From an uncultured Acidimicrobiales bacterium (lineage in GTDB: Bacteria; Actinomycetota; Acidimicrobiia; Acidimicrobiales; Bin134): 64,000 bases of DNA. Within the stretch, counting starts at the first letter, position 1, and each line of letters opens with the position of its first letter. Location of the stretch: assembly GCA_951813325.1 (NCBI GenBank), contig OX638350.1:2523954-2587953 (forward strand). The letters run 5' to 3'. Under the pieces are notes generated by a model. The model was not told the origin of the DNA and made no database searches. It was given only the letters and a program-made list of their open reading frames with translations. Below are positions 7,310 to 14,082 of the stretch, one piece after another. Made by a program: the position numbers and the translations under genes.

Positions 7310-7717
7310 ATGCCAGCGAGTGGACCAATCAGCGAGGGCCAGCGCTTGGCTCTCTTGAGCCGCTTGTGCGAGGTACTGGGAGAAGAAGAGGGAAGAACTC
7401 TGATGGAGAGCCTGCCCGCCGTCCACTGGCACGACCTCGCCACCAAAGACGACGTCAGAGCCAGCGAAGACCGGCTCCGCACCGAGATGAACGGCAAATT
7501 TGCGGAGATGAACGGGAAATTCGTTGCGCTTACCGCGGAGATGCATGCCGAGTTCGCCAAGGTCAACGCCGAGTTCGCCAAGGTCAACGCCGAGTTCGCC
7601 AAGTTTCGGGGCGAGATGGCCCTTCAGTTCGCCAAGCAGACCCGGACGATGGTGTTCACCATGCTGGGGTTGGCATTCCCGATCTTGGGCACCATTCTGG
7701 CCGTGGGCCTGACCTGA
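7310..7717 (+). CDS. Coiled-coil protein with C-terminal membrane anchor (CCDC90/DUF1640-like)
   Basis: ATG 7310 was chosen because GGAGG lies about 7 bases upstream (7298-7303). The 135-residue product has an N-terminal helical region (LLSRLCEVLGEEEGRTLMESL), a 'LATKDDVRASEDRLR' segment, a heptad-like coiled coil built from EMNGKFA and EFAKVNA repeats, and one C-terminal membrane helix (MVFTMLGLAFPILGTILAVG). This resembles the CCDC90/DUF1640-type coiled-coil membrane proteins. A shorter relative lies at 27279-27554 with the same order: ETLM, ASKDDLRVLE, short coil, membrane helix. Confidence 0.65.
   Translation: MPASGPISEGQRLALLSRLCEVLGEEEGRTLMESLPAVHWHDLATKDDVRASEDRLRTEMNGKFAEMNGKFVALTAEMHAEFAKVNAEFAKVNAEFAKFRGEMALQFAKQTRTMVFTMLGLAFPILGTILAVGLT
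7550..7603 (+). repeat. 21-bp tandem repeat coding EFAKVNA
   Basis: Two identical 21-bp units (7550-7570 and 7571-7591) plus 12 bases of a third (7592-7603), each encoding one heptad EFAKVNA. Just upstream, a looser pair encodes EMNGKF twice. Repeat-number changes would lengthen or shorten the coiled coil in register, without a frameshift. Confidence 0.85.
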
Positions 7718-7807
7718 CCAGCAGACTGACTCCACATCGCTGTTCGCTGAGGCTCGCCCAGCCTTCACCACACAGCCTGCACTGAGCCCAGAGGCCGGTA
7801 TAGCGTC

Positions 7808-8611
7808 GTGGCGATGCAAACTGTGACGACCAGTGTGGCTGGGTTGGGGATGCGGGAGTTCACCGGGGGGTCGGGGGATCCGCTGGTTATGTTGCACCAC
7901 TCGTTTGGGAACCCGGGGTGGATGCCGATTCACGAGGCCCTGGCTGAGCACTACACCGTTCATGCGCTGGATTTGCCGGGCTACGGGGGGCCCGAGGGAT
8001 CGGAGCAGCCCGACTGGGCTCGTCATCCCCGGGATTTGGCCCTCATTGTGGGCCAGTGGCTGCGGGCCAAAGGCTTTGGGCTGGCTGAGCTGGTGGGCTG
8101 CGGATTCGGCGGCTGGGTGGCCGCTGAGCTGGCCACCATGGCCCCGGAGCTGATCAAGCGGCTCATACTGGTGGGGGCGGCCGGGCTGCTGCCCGAGCAG
8201 GGCCGCATCTACGACCAGTTCTTGGTGTCGCACTCCAACTATGTGCAGGCCGCCTTCTCAAGCCAAGACGCCTACGAGGCCATCTTCCACAGCAACGGCG
8301 ACGACCCCGACGAGCACCCTCTCGGCGACGACACCCTGGTGGTGTGGGACATGAACCGGGAGATGACCACCCGGGTGGCGTGGAAGCCCTACATGTACAA
8401 CCGCCGCCTCCGGCCCCTGCTCGGCGGCGTGACCGTCCCTGCCCTGGTGGTGTGGGGCGACAGCGACGCCGTGGTGCCCATCGAGTGCGCCCACACCTAC
8501 GTCGAGGCCCTGCCCGACGCCCGTCTGGTGATCGTCCCCGACTGCGGCCACGCCGTAGATCTGGAAGCCCCTGAAGCGCTCGCCGCCATCATCACCGGAG
8601 GAAATAGCTGA
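7808..8611 (+). CDS. Alpha/beta-hydrolase-fold protein with Gly at the nucleophile position
   Basis: 267 residues, MhpC/haloperoxidase-like alpha/beta hydrolase fold: oxyanion segment LHHSFGNPG (29-37), 'LDLPGYG' (54-60), nucleophile elbow, acid (GDSD, 217-220) and His248 in DCGHAVDLEAPEAL. The elbow reads VGCGFGGW (96-103), so the usual Ser of GxSxG is Gly99, and the Cys98 beside it is not at the nucleophile position. Either the protein is not a Ser hydrolase or it uses another residue. It overlaps the LLM gene by one base (TGATG at 8608-8612), so the two are translationally coupled. A role in ring-cleavage or ester processing beside the monooxygenase is inferred. Confidence 0.82.
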   Translation: MAMQTVTTSVAGLGMREFTGGSGDPLVMLHHSFGNPGWMPIHEALAEHYTVHALDLPGYGGPEGSEQPDWARHPRDLALIVGQWLRAKGFGLAELVGCGFGGWVAAELATMAPELIKRLILVGAAGLLPEQGRIYDQFLVSHSNYVQAAFSSQDAYEAIFHSNGDDPDEHPLGDDTLVVWDMNREMTTRVAWKPYMYNRRLRPLLGGVTVPALVVWGDSDAVVPIECAHTYVEALPDARLVIVPDCGHAVDLEAPEALAAIITGGNS

Positions 8612-9903
8612 TGTTCCTGTCGTATTTCACCGAGCAGCCCATGAGCGCCTATCCGGCCGATGAGGGCTTGAAGGAGGGCTTCACCTCGGTGATGTTCTCC
8701 AACAAGTACTACGACCCGGTTGAGGGCAGCCGCCTGTTCAACGAGCGCATCGAGGAGTACAAGCTGGCCGAGCAGGTGGGCTTCGACGGGATCATGGTGA
8801 ACGAGCACCACAACGCCCCGTTCTGCATGCAGGCCCGCATCACCGTGATGTCGAGCATCCTGGCCGCCATCACCGACCGGGCCAAGATCGTGCAGCTCGG
8901 CAACCCGCTGCCCACCTACGACAGCCCGCTGATGTTCGCCGAGGAGATCGCCATGATCGACATGATCTCCAAGGGCCGGCTCATCTCGGGCATCGTGCGG
9001 GGCGCGGGCCAGGAGTCGGTGTGCCTCAACGCCAACCCGGCCTACAACCGGGAGCGGTTCAACGAGGCCCACGACCTGCTGGTCAAGACCATGACCGACG
9101 ACGGCCCGTTCTCCTGGGAGGGCGAGCACTTCCAGTACCGGGTGGTCAACCCATGGGCCCGGGTGCTGCAAAAGCCCCATCCCCGCATCTGGGTGCCCGG
9201 CGTGTTCAGCGCCGAGACCATCCGCTGGGCCGCTCAGCACCGCTACCCCTACATCTCGCTCAACACTCCTCTGCACCTCACCGGCGATCTGTGGCAGATC
9301 TACGACCAGGCCGCTCGGGCCTGCGGCTATGAGCCCGGACCGGAGAATCGGGGCTACCTGCTGCGGGTCCACGTGCAAGAAGATGGCGACAAGGCTCGGG
9401 AGAACGCCCGGGAGTTCATGTGGATGCAGGGCGAGTTCACCGGCATCGGCCACCCCTATTGGGTAAGCCCGTCGGGCTACGGGTCGTCGGCCCGCCGCCT
9501 GGACTATGCCAAGCTGGCCAACTCCGAGGTGCGGGGCTCACGGGCATCCCGCTTTGAGAAGCAGTTGGCCGCCCGGGAAATCGTGGCCGGTACCCCCGAT
9601 GAGGTGATCGCCGAGCTGCGAGTGGTGCTGGAAACCTGCCGTCCGTCGATCCTCATGCTGTGGGGCAACGACGGCGGCGTCAGCCACGACGACTCCCTGC
9701 GGTGCATCGAGCTGATGGGCACCGAGGTGCTGCCCGCGCTGCGGGACATCGGCGATGAACTCGGCCTGCACGACCCCATGGAGCTGGACACCCCGGTGAG
9801 CCTGGCTCTCACCCCGCCCGATGAGCTGAACCCCATTGAGGAGGCGGCCGACGAGCGGCCCGAGGACACCTCGGACAGCCGGGCGCTGAAGATGTTCCGG
9901 TGA
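8611..9903 (+). CDS. LLM-class flavin-dependent monooxygenase
   Basis: 430 residues of bacterial-luciferase fold, in the longer alkanal/nitrilotriacetate-like branch. It shows 'EEYKLAEQVGFDGIMVNEHHN' (conserved luciferase 'E..GfD.vw..EHH'), 'AKIVQLGNPLPTYDSPLMFAEEIAMIDMISKGRLISGIVRG' in strand and helix order, and a C-terminal region rich in Pro and acidic residues. The EHH pair near residue 70 is the typical flavin/substrate-pocket signature. It is second in an apparent operon: hydrolase (1-base overlap upstream), LLM, cupin (22 bases downstream). A role in oxygenating an aromatic or small carbonyl substrate is inferred from context. Confidence 0.88.
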   Translation: MFLSYFTEQPMSAYPADEGLKEGFTSVMFSNKYYDPVEGSRLFNERIEEYKLAEQVGFDGIMVNEHHNAPFCMQARITVMSSILAAITDRAKIVQLGNPLPTYDSPLMFAEEIAMIDMISKGRLISGIVRGAGQESVCLNANPAYNRERFNEAHDLLVKTMTDDGPFSWEGEHFQYRVVNPWARVLQKPHPRIWVPGVFSAETIRWAAQHRYPYISLNTPLHLTGDLWQIYDQAARACGYEPGPENRGYLLRVHVQEDGDKARENAREFMWMQGEFTGIGHPYWVSPSGYGSSARRLDYAKLANSEVRGSRASRFEKQLAAREIVAGTPDEVIAELRVVLETCRPSILMLWGNDGGVSHDDSLRCIELMGTEVLPALRDIGDELGLHDPMELDTPVSLALTPPDELNPIEEAADERPEDTSDSRALKMFR

Positions 9904-9925
9904 CAGCCCTCAAAGGAGCACTGCG

Positions 9926-10393
9926 ATGACCGAACCACAGCTCCAGGTGTCGTACATCCACGCCGAGGACATGGACTTCGCCGAGGTGAAGAGCCAGCAG
10001 CACGCCGACGGCCGCCGGGTGTCGGTGTGGCTGAAGCTGATGGAGCTGACCCAGGAGCGGGCCGTCTACCACACCCGCTACGACCCCGGCCTGGTGCTCG
10101 AGCGCCACGGCCACAACAGCGACCACTTCATCTTCGTCATCGACGGCGAGGTCACCTTCGACGAAGAGCTGTGCCGGGCTGGATCCCTCATCAAGCTCCC
10201 CCACCTGGCCACCTTCGGCCCCATCAAGGTGGGCGACCAGGGCGCCGAAATCCTAGAGATCTACTTCGGCGACTCCCGCCCCGCCCCCGCCGACAAAGCC
10301 GAGTACGCCTCCATCCTCGAAGAGCGCGGCATCACCGAACTCCCCCACCCCCCACTTGACCTCCCCGACTGGTTCGGCCCCAGGACCGACTAA
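9926..10393 (+). CDS. Cupin-domain protein
   Basis: 155 residues with a single beta-barrel cupin: 'YHTRYDPGLVLERHGHNSDHFIFVIDGEVTFDEELCRAGSLIKLPHLATFGPIKVG' (in two blocks), with possible metal ligands His61, His63 and His67. AAAGGAG lies 7-8 bases before ATG 9926. It closes the hydrolase-LLM-cupin operon and could be a dioxygenase, isomerase or binding protein for the same pathway. Its stop codon overlaps that of the convergent amidohydrolase (10390-10393). Confidence 0.78.
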   Translation: MTEPQLQVSYIHAEDMDFAEVKSQQHADGRRVSVWLKLMELTQERAVYHTRYDPGLVLERHGHNSDHFIFVIDGEVTFDEELCRAGSLIKLPHLATFGPIKVGDQGAEILEIYFGDSRPAPADKAEYASILEERGITELPHPPLDLPDWFGPRTD

Positions 10394-11511
10394 GCCGGAA
10401 CCGGGACCCCGAACAGCCTGGCTGGGTTGTCGGTCAGGATCTTGCGCTTGCGGTCGTCGCTGAGATCGTCGCGCTCAACCAGCAGCTTCACCGAGTGGGG
10501 GAAGTCGCAGTCCCAGTGGCAGTAGTCCGAGGAGTAGCACAGGATGTCTTCGCCCACCTGGTCCATCACATAGGGCAGGGCCGACTCAGTGGACTCCACG
10601 CCCACGAAACACCGCCCTGAAAGGAAATACTCTGAGGGTTTGCGATCCAAGATGGGGGCCTGGTCGGGCATCAGCTCGTACTCCTCGTCCAGTCGCTCCA
10701 GCCAGAACGGCAGCCAGCCGCAGCCGGCCTCCATGATGCCCAACCGCAAGTTGGGGAACCTGTGCAGGAGACCGCCAACGGTGAAGTTCATCGTGGCCAG
10801 CATGGCCCCGAACGGGTGGGTGACAGCGTGCTTTTCCAGCCGGGTGTTGTAGCGGTCCAAAACGATGGGCACCTGGTCGGGTGCCTGGCCCCCGCCGTGC
10901 ACGCACACCGCAGCCCCGTGGTGGTCGGCCACTTCCCACACCACGTCGAGAGCCGGGTGGTTCAGGTTGCGGTCCAACACGTGCTGGGCGGTCACCATGC
11001 CCACGAACAGGTCGGGGTACTGGGTGAAGCACCGATCTAGCTCGGCGGCCGCCCGCTCCGGATCGATCAGGGGCAGCTTGGCCACCAGCTTCAGGCGGGT
11101 GGGGTCGTAAGCCGCGTAGGCAGCCCGGGCGTCGTTCAGCAGCCGGCACAACTCGGCGGAAAAACCCGGGTCGCCCAGCGCCCACTCTTCCCCTGATCCC
11201 GGCGGGAACATGATGGTCACGTCGATGCCCTCGAGGTCCATGTCGGTCATCCGCGGGCCGGGCACGGCCATGCCCTCCCGCTGTAGCGGCGTCTCGAAGT
11301 CCAGCTCGCCGGCGGCGTACTCGCCGTAGTTCTGCTGGTCCTCGGTGTGCACCGGCGATCCGGCCCCCGGAAGGTCGCCGTAGATCTCCTTCATCTTGGC
11401 CACGTACTCCACCATCTTCGGCCGCCACTCGGCACTGATCCCGTGGCGCCACTGGGGAGGCTCTCCCCCGTGGCCATCGGAGTCGATCACGTAATACCCG
11501 TACTTGCCCAT
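10390..11511 (-). CDS. Amidohydrolase-family metal-dependent hydrolase (amidohydrolase 2 type)
   Basis: 373 residues of the TIM-barrel amidohydrolase-2 group that includes ACMSD and 6-methylsalicylate-type decarboxylases. The N-terminus has YYVIDSDGHGGEPPQWRHG, where an H-x-E-P pattern replaces the HxH of classical members. Later come VCVHGGGQAPD (barrel His) and SSDYCHWDCDFPHS (C-terminal Asp). It is more distant from the other three amidohydrolases in the window than they are from one another. Decarboxylase and hydrolase activity cannot be separated by eye. It is transcribed toward the hydrolase/LLM/cupin operon. Confidence 0.85.
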   Translation of the reverse strand: MGKYGYYVIDSDGHGGEPPQWRHGISAEWRPKMVEYVAKMKEIYGDLPGAGSPVHTEDQQNYGEYAAGELDFETPLQREGMAVPGPRMTDMDLEGIDVTIMFPPGSGEEWALGDPGFSAELCRLLNDARAAYAAYDPTRLKLVAKLPLIDPERAAAELDRCFTQYPDLFVGMVTAQHVLDRNLNHPALDVVWEVADHHGAAVCVHGGGQAPDQVPIVLDRYNTRLEKHAVTHPFGAMLATMNFTVGGLLHRFPNLRLGIMEAGCGWLPFWLERLDEEYELMPDQAPILDRKPSEYFLSGRCFVGVESTESALPYVMDQVGEDILCYSSDYCHWDCDFPHSVKLLVERDDLSDDRKRKILTDNPARLFGVPVPA

Positions 11512-11562
11512 CCCACCATCGTGGCACTTGGCGGGAACAAGGGCCAGCGAGCGCGTTGCCGT

Positions 11563-11880
11563 CTAGTGGAGACCCAAAACGACCGTCAGAGCTGTGTCTA
11601 CACCCCACTGCTCTTCAGGCGTAAGCCGACCGACGAGATCACCGAGTCGGCCGGCGTCCACGGCGCCAACTTGCTCGACCAATACCTTGGTAGCTGATCC
11701 GGCTACGTGGACTTCAGGGCGAAAAGAAGCTGGGTGGGCGCTGGTAGACGTCGGCGCTACCAGGACGACTAACCGGGGCAATATGGCATCCGATTGCACA
11801 ATTACGCCGAACCTCTCCCCTTGCTGTTCATGGCCGATTCCCTTAGGGAGTCGAAGCCGGTAGACATCACCTCTCTGCAC
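11563..11880 (-). CDS. mazF: MazF/PemK-type endoribonuclease toxin
   Basis: 105 residues with the compact MazF/PemK fold: N-terminal MQRGDVYRLRLP, the conserved 'GDV' strand, 'ERFGVIVQSD', 'LVVLVAPTSTS' and the C-terminal 'RLTPEEQWGVDTALTVVLGL' helix. The basic and Thr-Ser residues of the RNA-cleaving pocket (R in GERFG; TSTSAHP) are present. These enzymes cut mRNA at short sequences and are neutralised by a partner protein. It is second in the operon and overlaps the antitoxin gene by 14 bases, the usual antitoxin-first order. Confidence 0.88.
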   Translation of the reverse strand: MQRGDVYRLRLPKGIGHEQQGERFGVIVQSDAILPRLVVLVAPTSTSAHPASFRPEVHVAGSATKVLVEQVGAVDAGRLGDLVGRLTPEEQWGVDTALTVVLGLH

Positions 11881-12106
11881 GCAGACTCTCCATCATTTCT
11901 GCGACAGCCAGCATCTCGGCCCGGTCGAATTCGTCGGCCTCAAGCGCCTTGGCCTCAGCGGCAAGGGAGTCCATGTCGTACAAGCGATTCGCCGCTTCAA
12001 CTAGGGCACTTCGGATCGCCTCTGACTGGCTTATCCCGGTGGAGGTGAGCCGATTCAGGGCACCGACCGCCTCTTCATCGAGCCGGACCGAGACAGCATG
12101 GGCCAT
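11867..12106 (-). CDS. Ribbon-helix-helix antitoxin partner of MazF
   Basis: 79 residues. The N-terminus AVSVRLDEEAVGALNRL followed by 'GISQSEAIRSALVEAANRL' is a textbook ribbon-helix-helix DNA-binding domain: one beta strand, then two helices. The acidic C-terminal half is probably the toxin-binding tail. It overlaps the toxin by 14 bases. A palindrome lies 9 bases upstream of its start codon, fitting autoregulation. The ATG at 12106 follows directly from the RHH strand, so the start is secure. Confidence 0.87.
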   Translation of the reverse strand: MAHAVSVRLDEEAVGALNRLTSTGISQSEAIRSALVEAANRLYDMDSLAAEAKALEADEFDRAEMLAVAEMMESLRAER

Positions 12107-12114
12107 GAGAAAAA

Positions 12115-12135
12115 TGTATCACAATATGAGATACA
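12115..12135. promoter_or_regulatory. Palindromic operator of the toxin-antitoxin operon
   Basis: TGTATC (12115-12120) and GATACA (12130-12135) form perfect 6-bp arms around a 9-bp AT-rich spacer, immediately upstream of the antitoxin start. AT-rich DNA here contrasts with the GC-rich surroundings. The position is right for binding by the RHH antitoxin dimer and for overlapping the promoter. Confidence 0.65.
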
Positions 12136-12230
12136 CGGGGCTGGTAAGGTCTGATTTCCGTTCTCCAACTGCGGGGATCGTGGCACTTGGGCAGCGCAAA
12201 TGCTAGAAGTCAAGCCGTGAGGTTCGAACG

Positions 12231-12677
12231 ATGAAAGCAGTGGTGATCTTTGAGAGCCGCACGGGGAACACCCGGCGGGCGGCGGAGATGATCGGCGGGG
12301 AGCTGCGCAGCGCCGGCTATGAGGTATCGGTGCGGCCGGTACACGGGTTGAAGCTCACCGAGATCGCCGAAGCCGACCTGTTGGCGGTGGGCACCTGGGT
12401 GGACGGGCTTGTTCTGTTCGGCCACCGGCCGGGGGGCACGGCCAAGCTGATGACGCTGCCGTCGCTACACCACAAGCAGGTGGCCGCCTTCGCCACCTTC
12501 AAGTGGTATCCGGGCAACTGCATCGACCAGATCGCCGACCTGCTGGCCTACAAGGGCGCCAACGTCATCCATCGCCGGGCATTCAACAAGACACAGCTCG
12601 ACGTGCTGGTCCCTGAGTTTGTCGACAGTGTGCTGGCCGCGGTGGGAGCCCCGGAGCCGGCAGGAGCAACGGCATGA
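12231..12677 (+). CDS. Flavodoxin-like protein
   Basis: 148 residues with the flavodoxin phosphate-binding loop at the N-terminus (FESRTGNTRRAAEMI, residues 7-21), the second loop 'GTWVDGLVLFG' and 'AAFATFKWYPGN' near the FMN isoalloxazine site. It probably binds FMN and passes single electrons. It overlaps the following amidohydrolase by four bases (ATGA at 12674-12677), so the pair is co-translated. The functional link between them is not obvious. Confidence 0.85.
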   Translation: MKAVVIFESRTGNTRRAAEMIGGELRSAGYEVSVRPVHGLKLTEIAEADLLAVGTWVDGLVLFGHRPGGTAKLMTLPSLHHKQVAAFATFKWYPGNCIDQIADLLAYKGANVIHRRAFNKTQLDVLVPEFVDSVLAAVGAPEPAGATA

Positions 12678-13891
12678 CCATGGCCGCCGATGCTCCAGCA
12701 GCCACCGAGATACCCCGCATCATCAGCGTGGACGACCATGTGGTGGAGCCCCCGCACTTGTGGTCGAGCCGGTTGCCAGCCAAATACCGAGACATCGGCC
12801 CCCGCATCGAGTACCTGCCCCAGGGCGAGGTGGTGCTCGACGGCGGCACCTACCGGGAACGCCCCGGCACCGAGGGCCGCAACGTGGCCTGGTGGCTGTA
12901 TGAGGACCACACCTACTCGGTGAAGCGGCTCATCGCGGCGGCCGGCTATCCCTACGACGAGCTGTCCACCGATGGGATCACCTACGACGAGATGCGCCCC
13001 GGCTGCTGGCAGCCCCAGGCCCGCATCGCCGACATGGAGGCGAACCACACCGACGCCTCGCTGTGCTTCCCCAACTACCCCCGGTTCTGCGGCCAGCTCT
13101 TCAACGAGCGCAAGGACAAGGATCTCTCGCTTTTGTGCGTGCAGGTCTACAACGACTGGATGGTCGATGAGTGGTGCGGCGACTCCGGGGGACGGCTCAT
13201 CCCGCTGTGCCTGGTGCCGCTGTGGGACGCCGAGCTGGCCGCTGCCGAGATCCGCCGCAACGCCGAGCGGGGCGTTCGGGCGGTGGCGTTCAGCGAACTG
13301 CCCACCTGGCTGGGCCTGCCCAGCATCCACTCGGGCTACTGGGACCCGTTCTTCGCCGCCTGCGCCGAGACCGCCACGGTGGTGTGCATGCACATCGGGT
13401 CGGGCACCCGCACGGTTTCGACCGCCGACGATGCCCCCGACGCGGTGACCGCCTCGCTCATCTTCTGCAACAGCGCGGCCTCGATGGTCGACTTCTTGTT
13501 CTCCGGGGTGCTGCACCGCTACCCCGACCTCAAGCTCATGTACGCCGAGGCCCAGATCGGGTGGATCCCCTACGCCCTGGAGCGGGCCGACGACGTATGG
13601 GTGACCCACCAGGGATGGAGCCAGGCCCGGCGCAACATCAGTGAGCCGCCGTCGTTCTACTACTACCGCCAGGTGTACGGCTGCTTCTTCAAAGACAGCG
13701 TGGGCATCGACCTGCTCGACCGGGTCGGCGTCGACAACATCACCTTCGAGACCGACTACCCCCACGCCGATGGCACCTGGCCCAACACCCAGGAGGTGGC
13801 TACCCGCCTATTCGGCCACCTCGACCCCGAGTCGGTCTACAAGATCGCCCGCGGCAACGCCATCAAGCTTCTGGACCTCGACTTCGAATAG
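12674..13891 (+). CDS. Amidohydrolase-family protein (paralog 1 of 3)
   Basis: 405 residues. Signature segments: ISVDDHVVEPPHLWSSRLP (D-D-H-x-x-E-P metal-site pattern), 'DASLCFPNYPRFCGQLF', 'YNDWMVDEWCG', VVCMHIGSGT (barrel His) and FETDYPHADGTWPNT (C-terminal D-x-P-H). Proteins at 59479-60708 and 62708-63928 share every one of these blocks, so the three are paralogs of one amidohydrolase-2 subfamily common in Actinobacteria. They probably act as a metal-dependent decarboxylase or hydrolase of an aromatic or amide compound. It is coupled to the flavodoxin and ends 23 bases before a MITE-like element. A GC-rich palindrome (CCGGCC..GGCCGG, 13894-13908) follows the stop. Confidence 0.87.
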   Translation: MTMAADAPAATEIPRIISVDDHVVEPPHLWSSRLPAKYRDIGPRIEYLPQGEVVLDGGTYRERPGTEGRNVAWWLYEDHTYSVKRLIAAAGYPYDELSTDGITYDEMRPGCWQPQARIADMEANHTDASLCFPNYPRFCGQLFNERKDKDLSLLCVQVYNDWMVDEWCGDSGGRLIPLCLVPLWDAELAAAEIRRNAERGVRAVAFSELPTWLGLPSIHSGYWDPFFAACAETATVVCMHIGSGTRTVSTADDAPDAVTASLIFCNSAASMVDFLFSGVLHRYPDLKLMYAEAQIGWIPYALERADDVWVTHQGWSQARRNISEPPSFYYYRQVYGCFFKDSVGIDLLDRVGVDNITFETDYPHADGTWPNTQEVATRLFGHLDPESVYKIARGNAIKLLDLDFE

Positions 13892-13914
13892 TCCCGGCCT
13901 GAGGCCGGAGCGGG

Positions 13915-14082
13915 CTAGTGGTGTGTCGTGGGTTTAGCGCCGTGGATTGCGACGGCAGCGGCGTTCCTCGCAAGGCGCACCGACGCAGCCATACTTCCAG
14001 CGTACGGCAAGGAGGGGCAACGCCGCGAGGGGCGTCGATGCCTAGCAGGACACGCGCGAATAAACCCACGACACACCACTAG
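13915..14082 (+). mobile_element. 168-bp MITE-like element, copy A
   Basis: Begins CTAGTGGTGTGTCGTGGG and ends with the reverse complement, giving perfect 22-bp terminal inverted repeats (13915-13936 and 14061-14082). The outer CTAG at each end is the pattern left when an IS630/Tc1-mariner-type transposase inserts at CTAG and duplicates TA. It is too short to encode a transposase, so it would be a non-autonomous element. An identical copy in the opposite orientation lies at 17335-17502. Its right-hand CTAG supplies the stop codon of the molybdenum-hydroxylase gene at 14079-16340. Confidence 0.85.
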
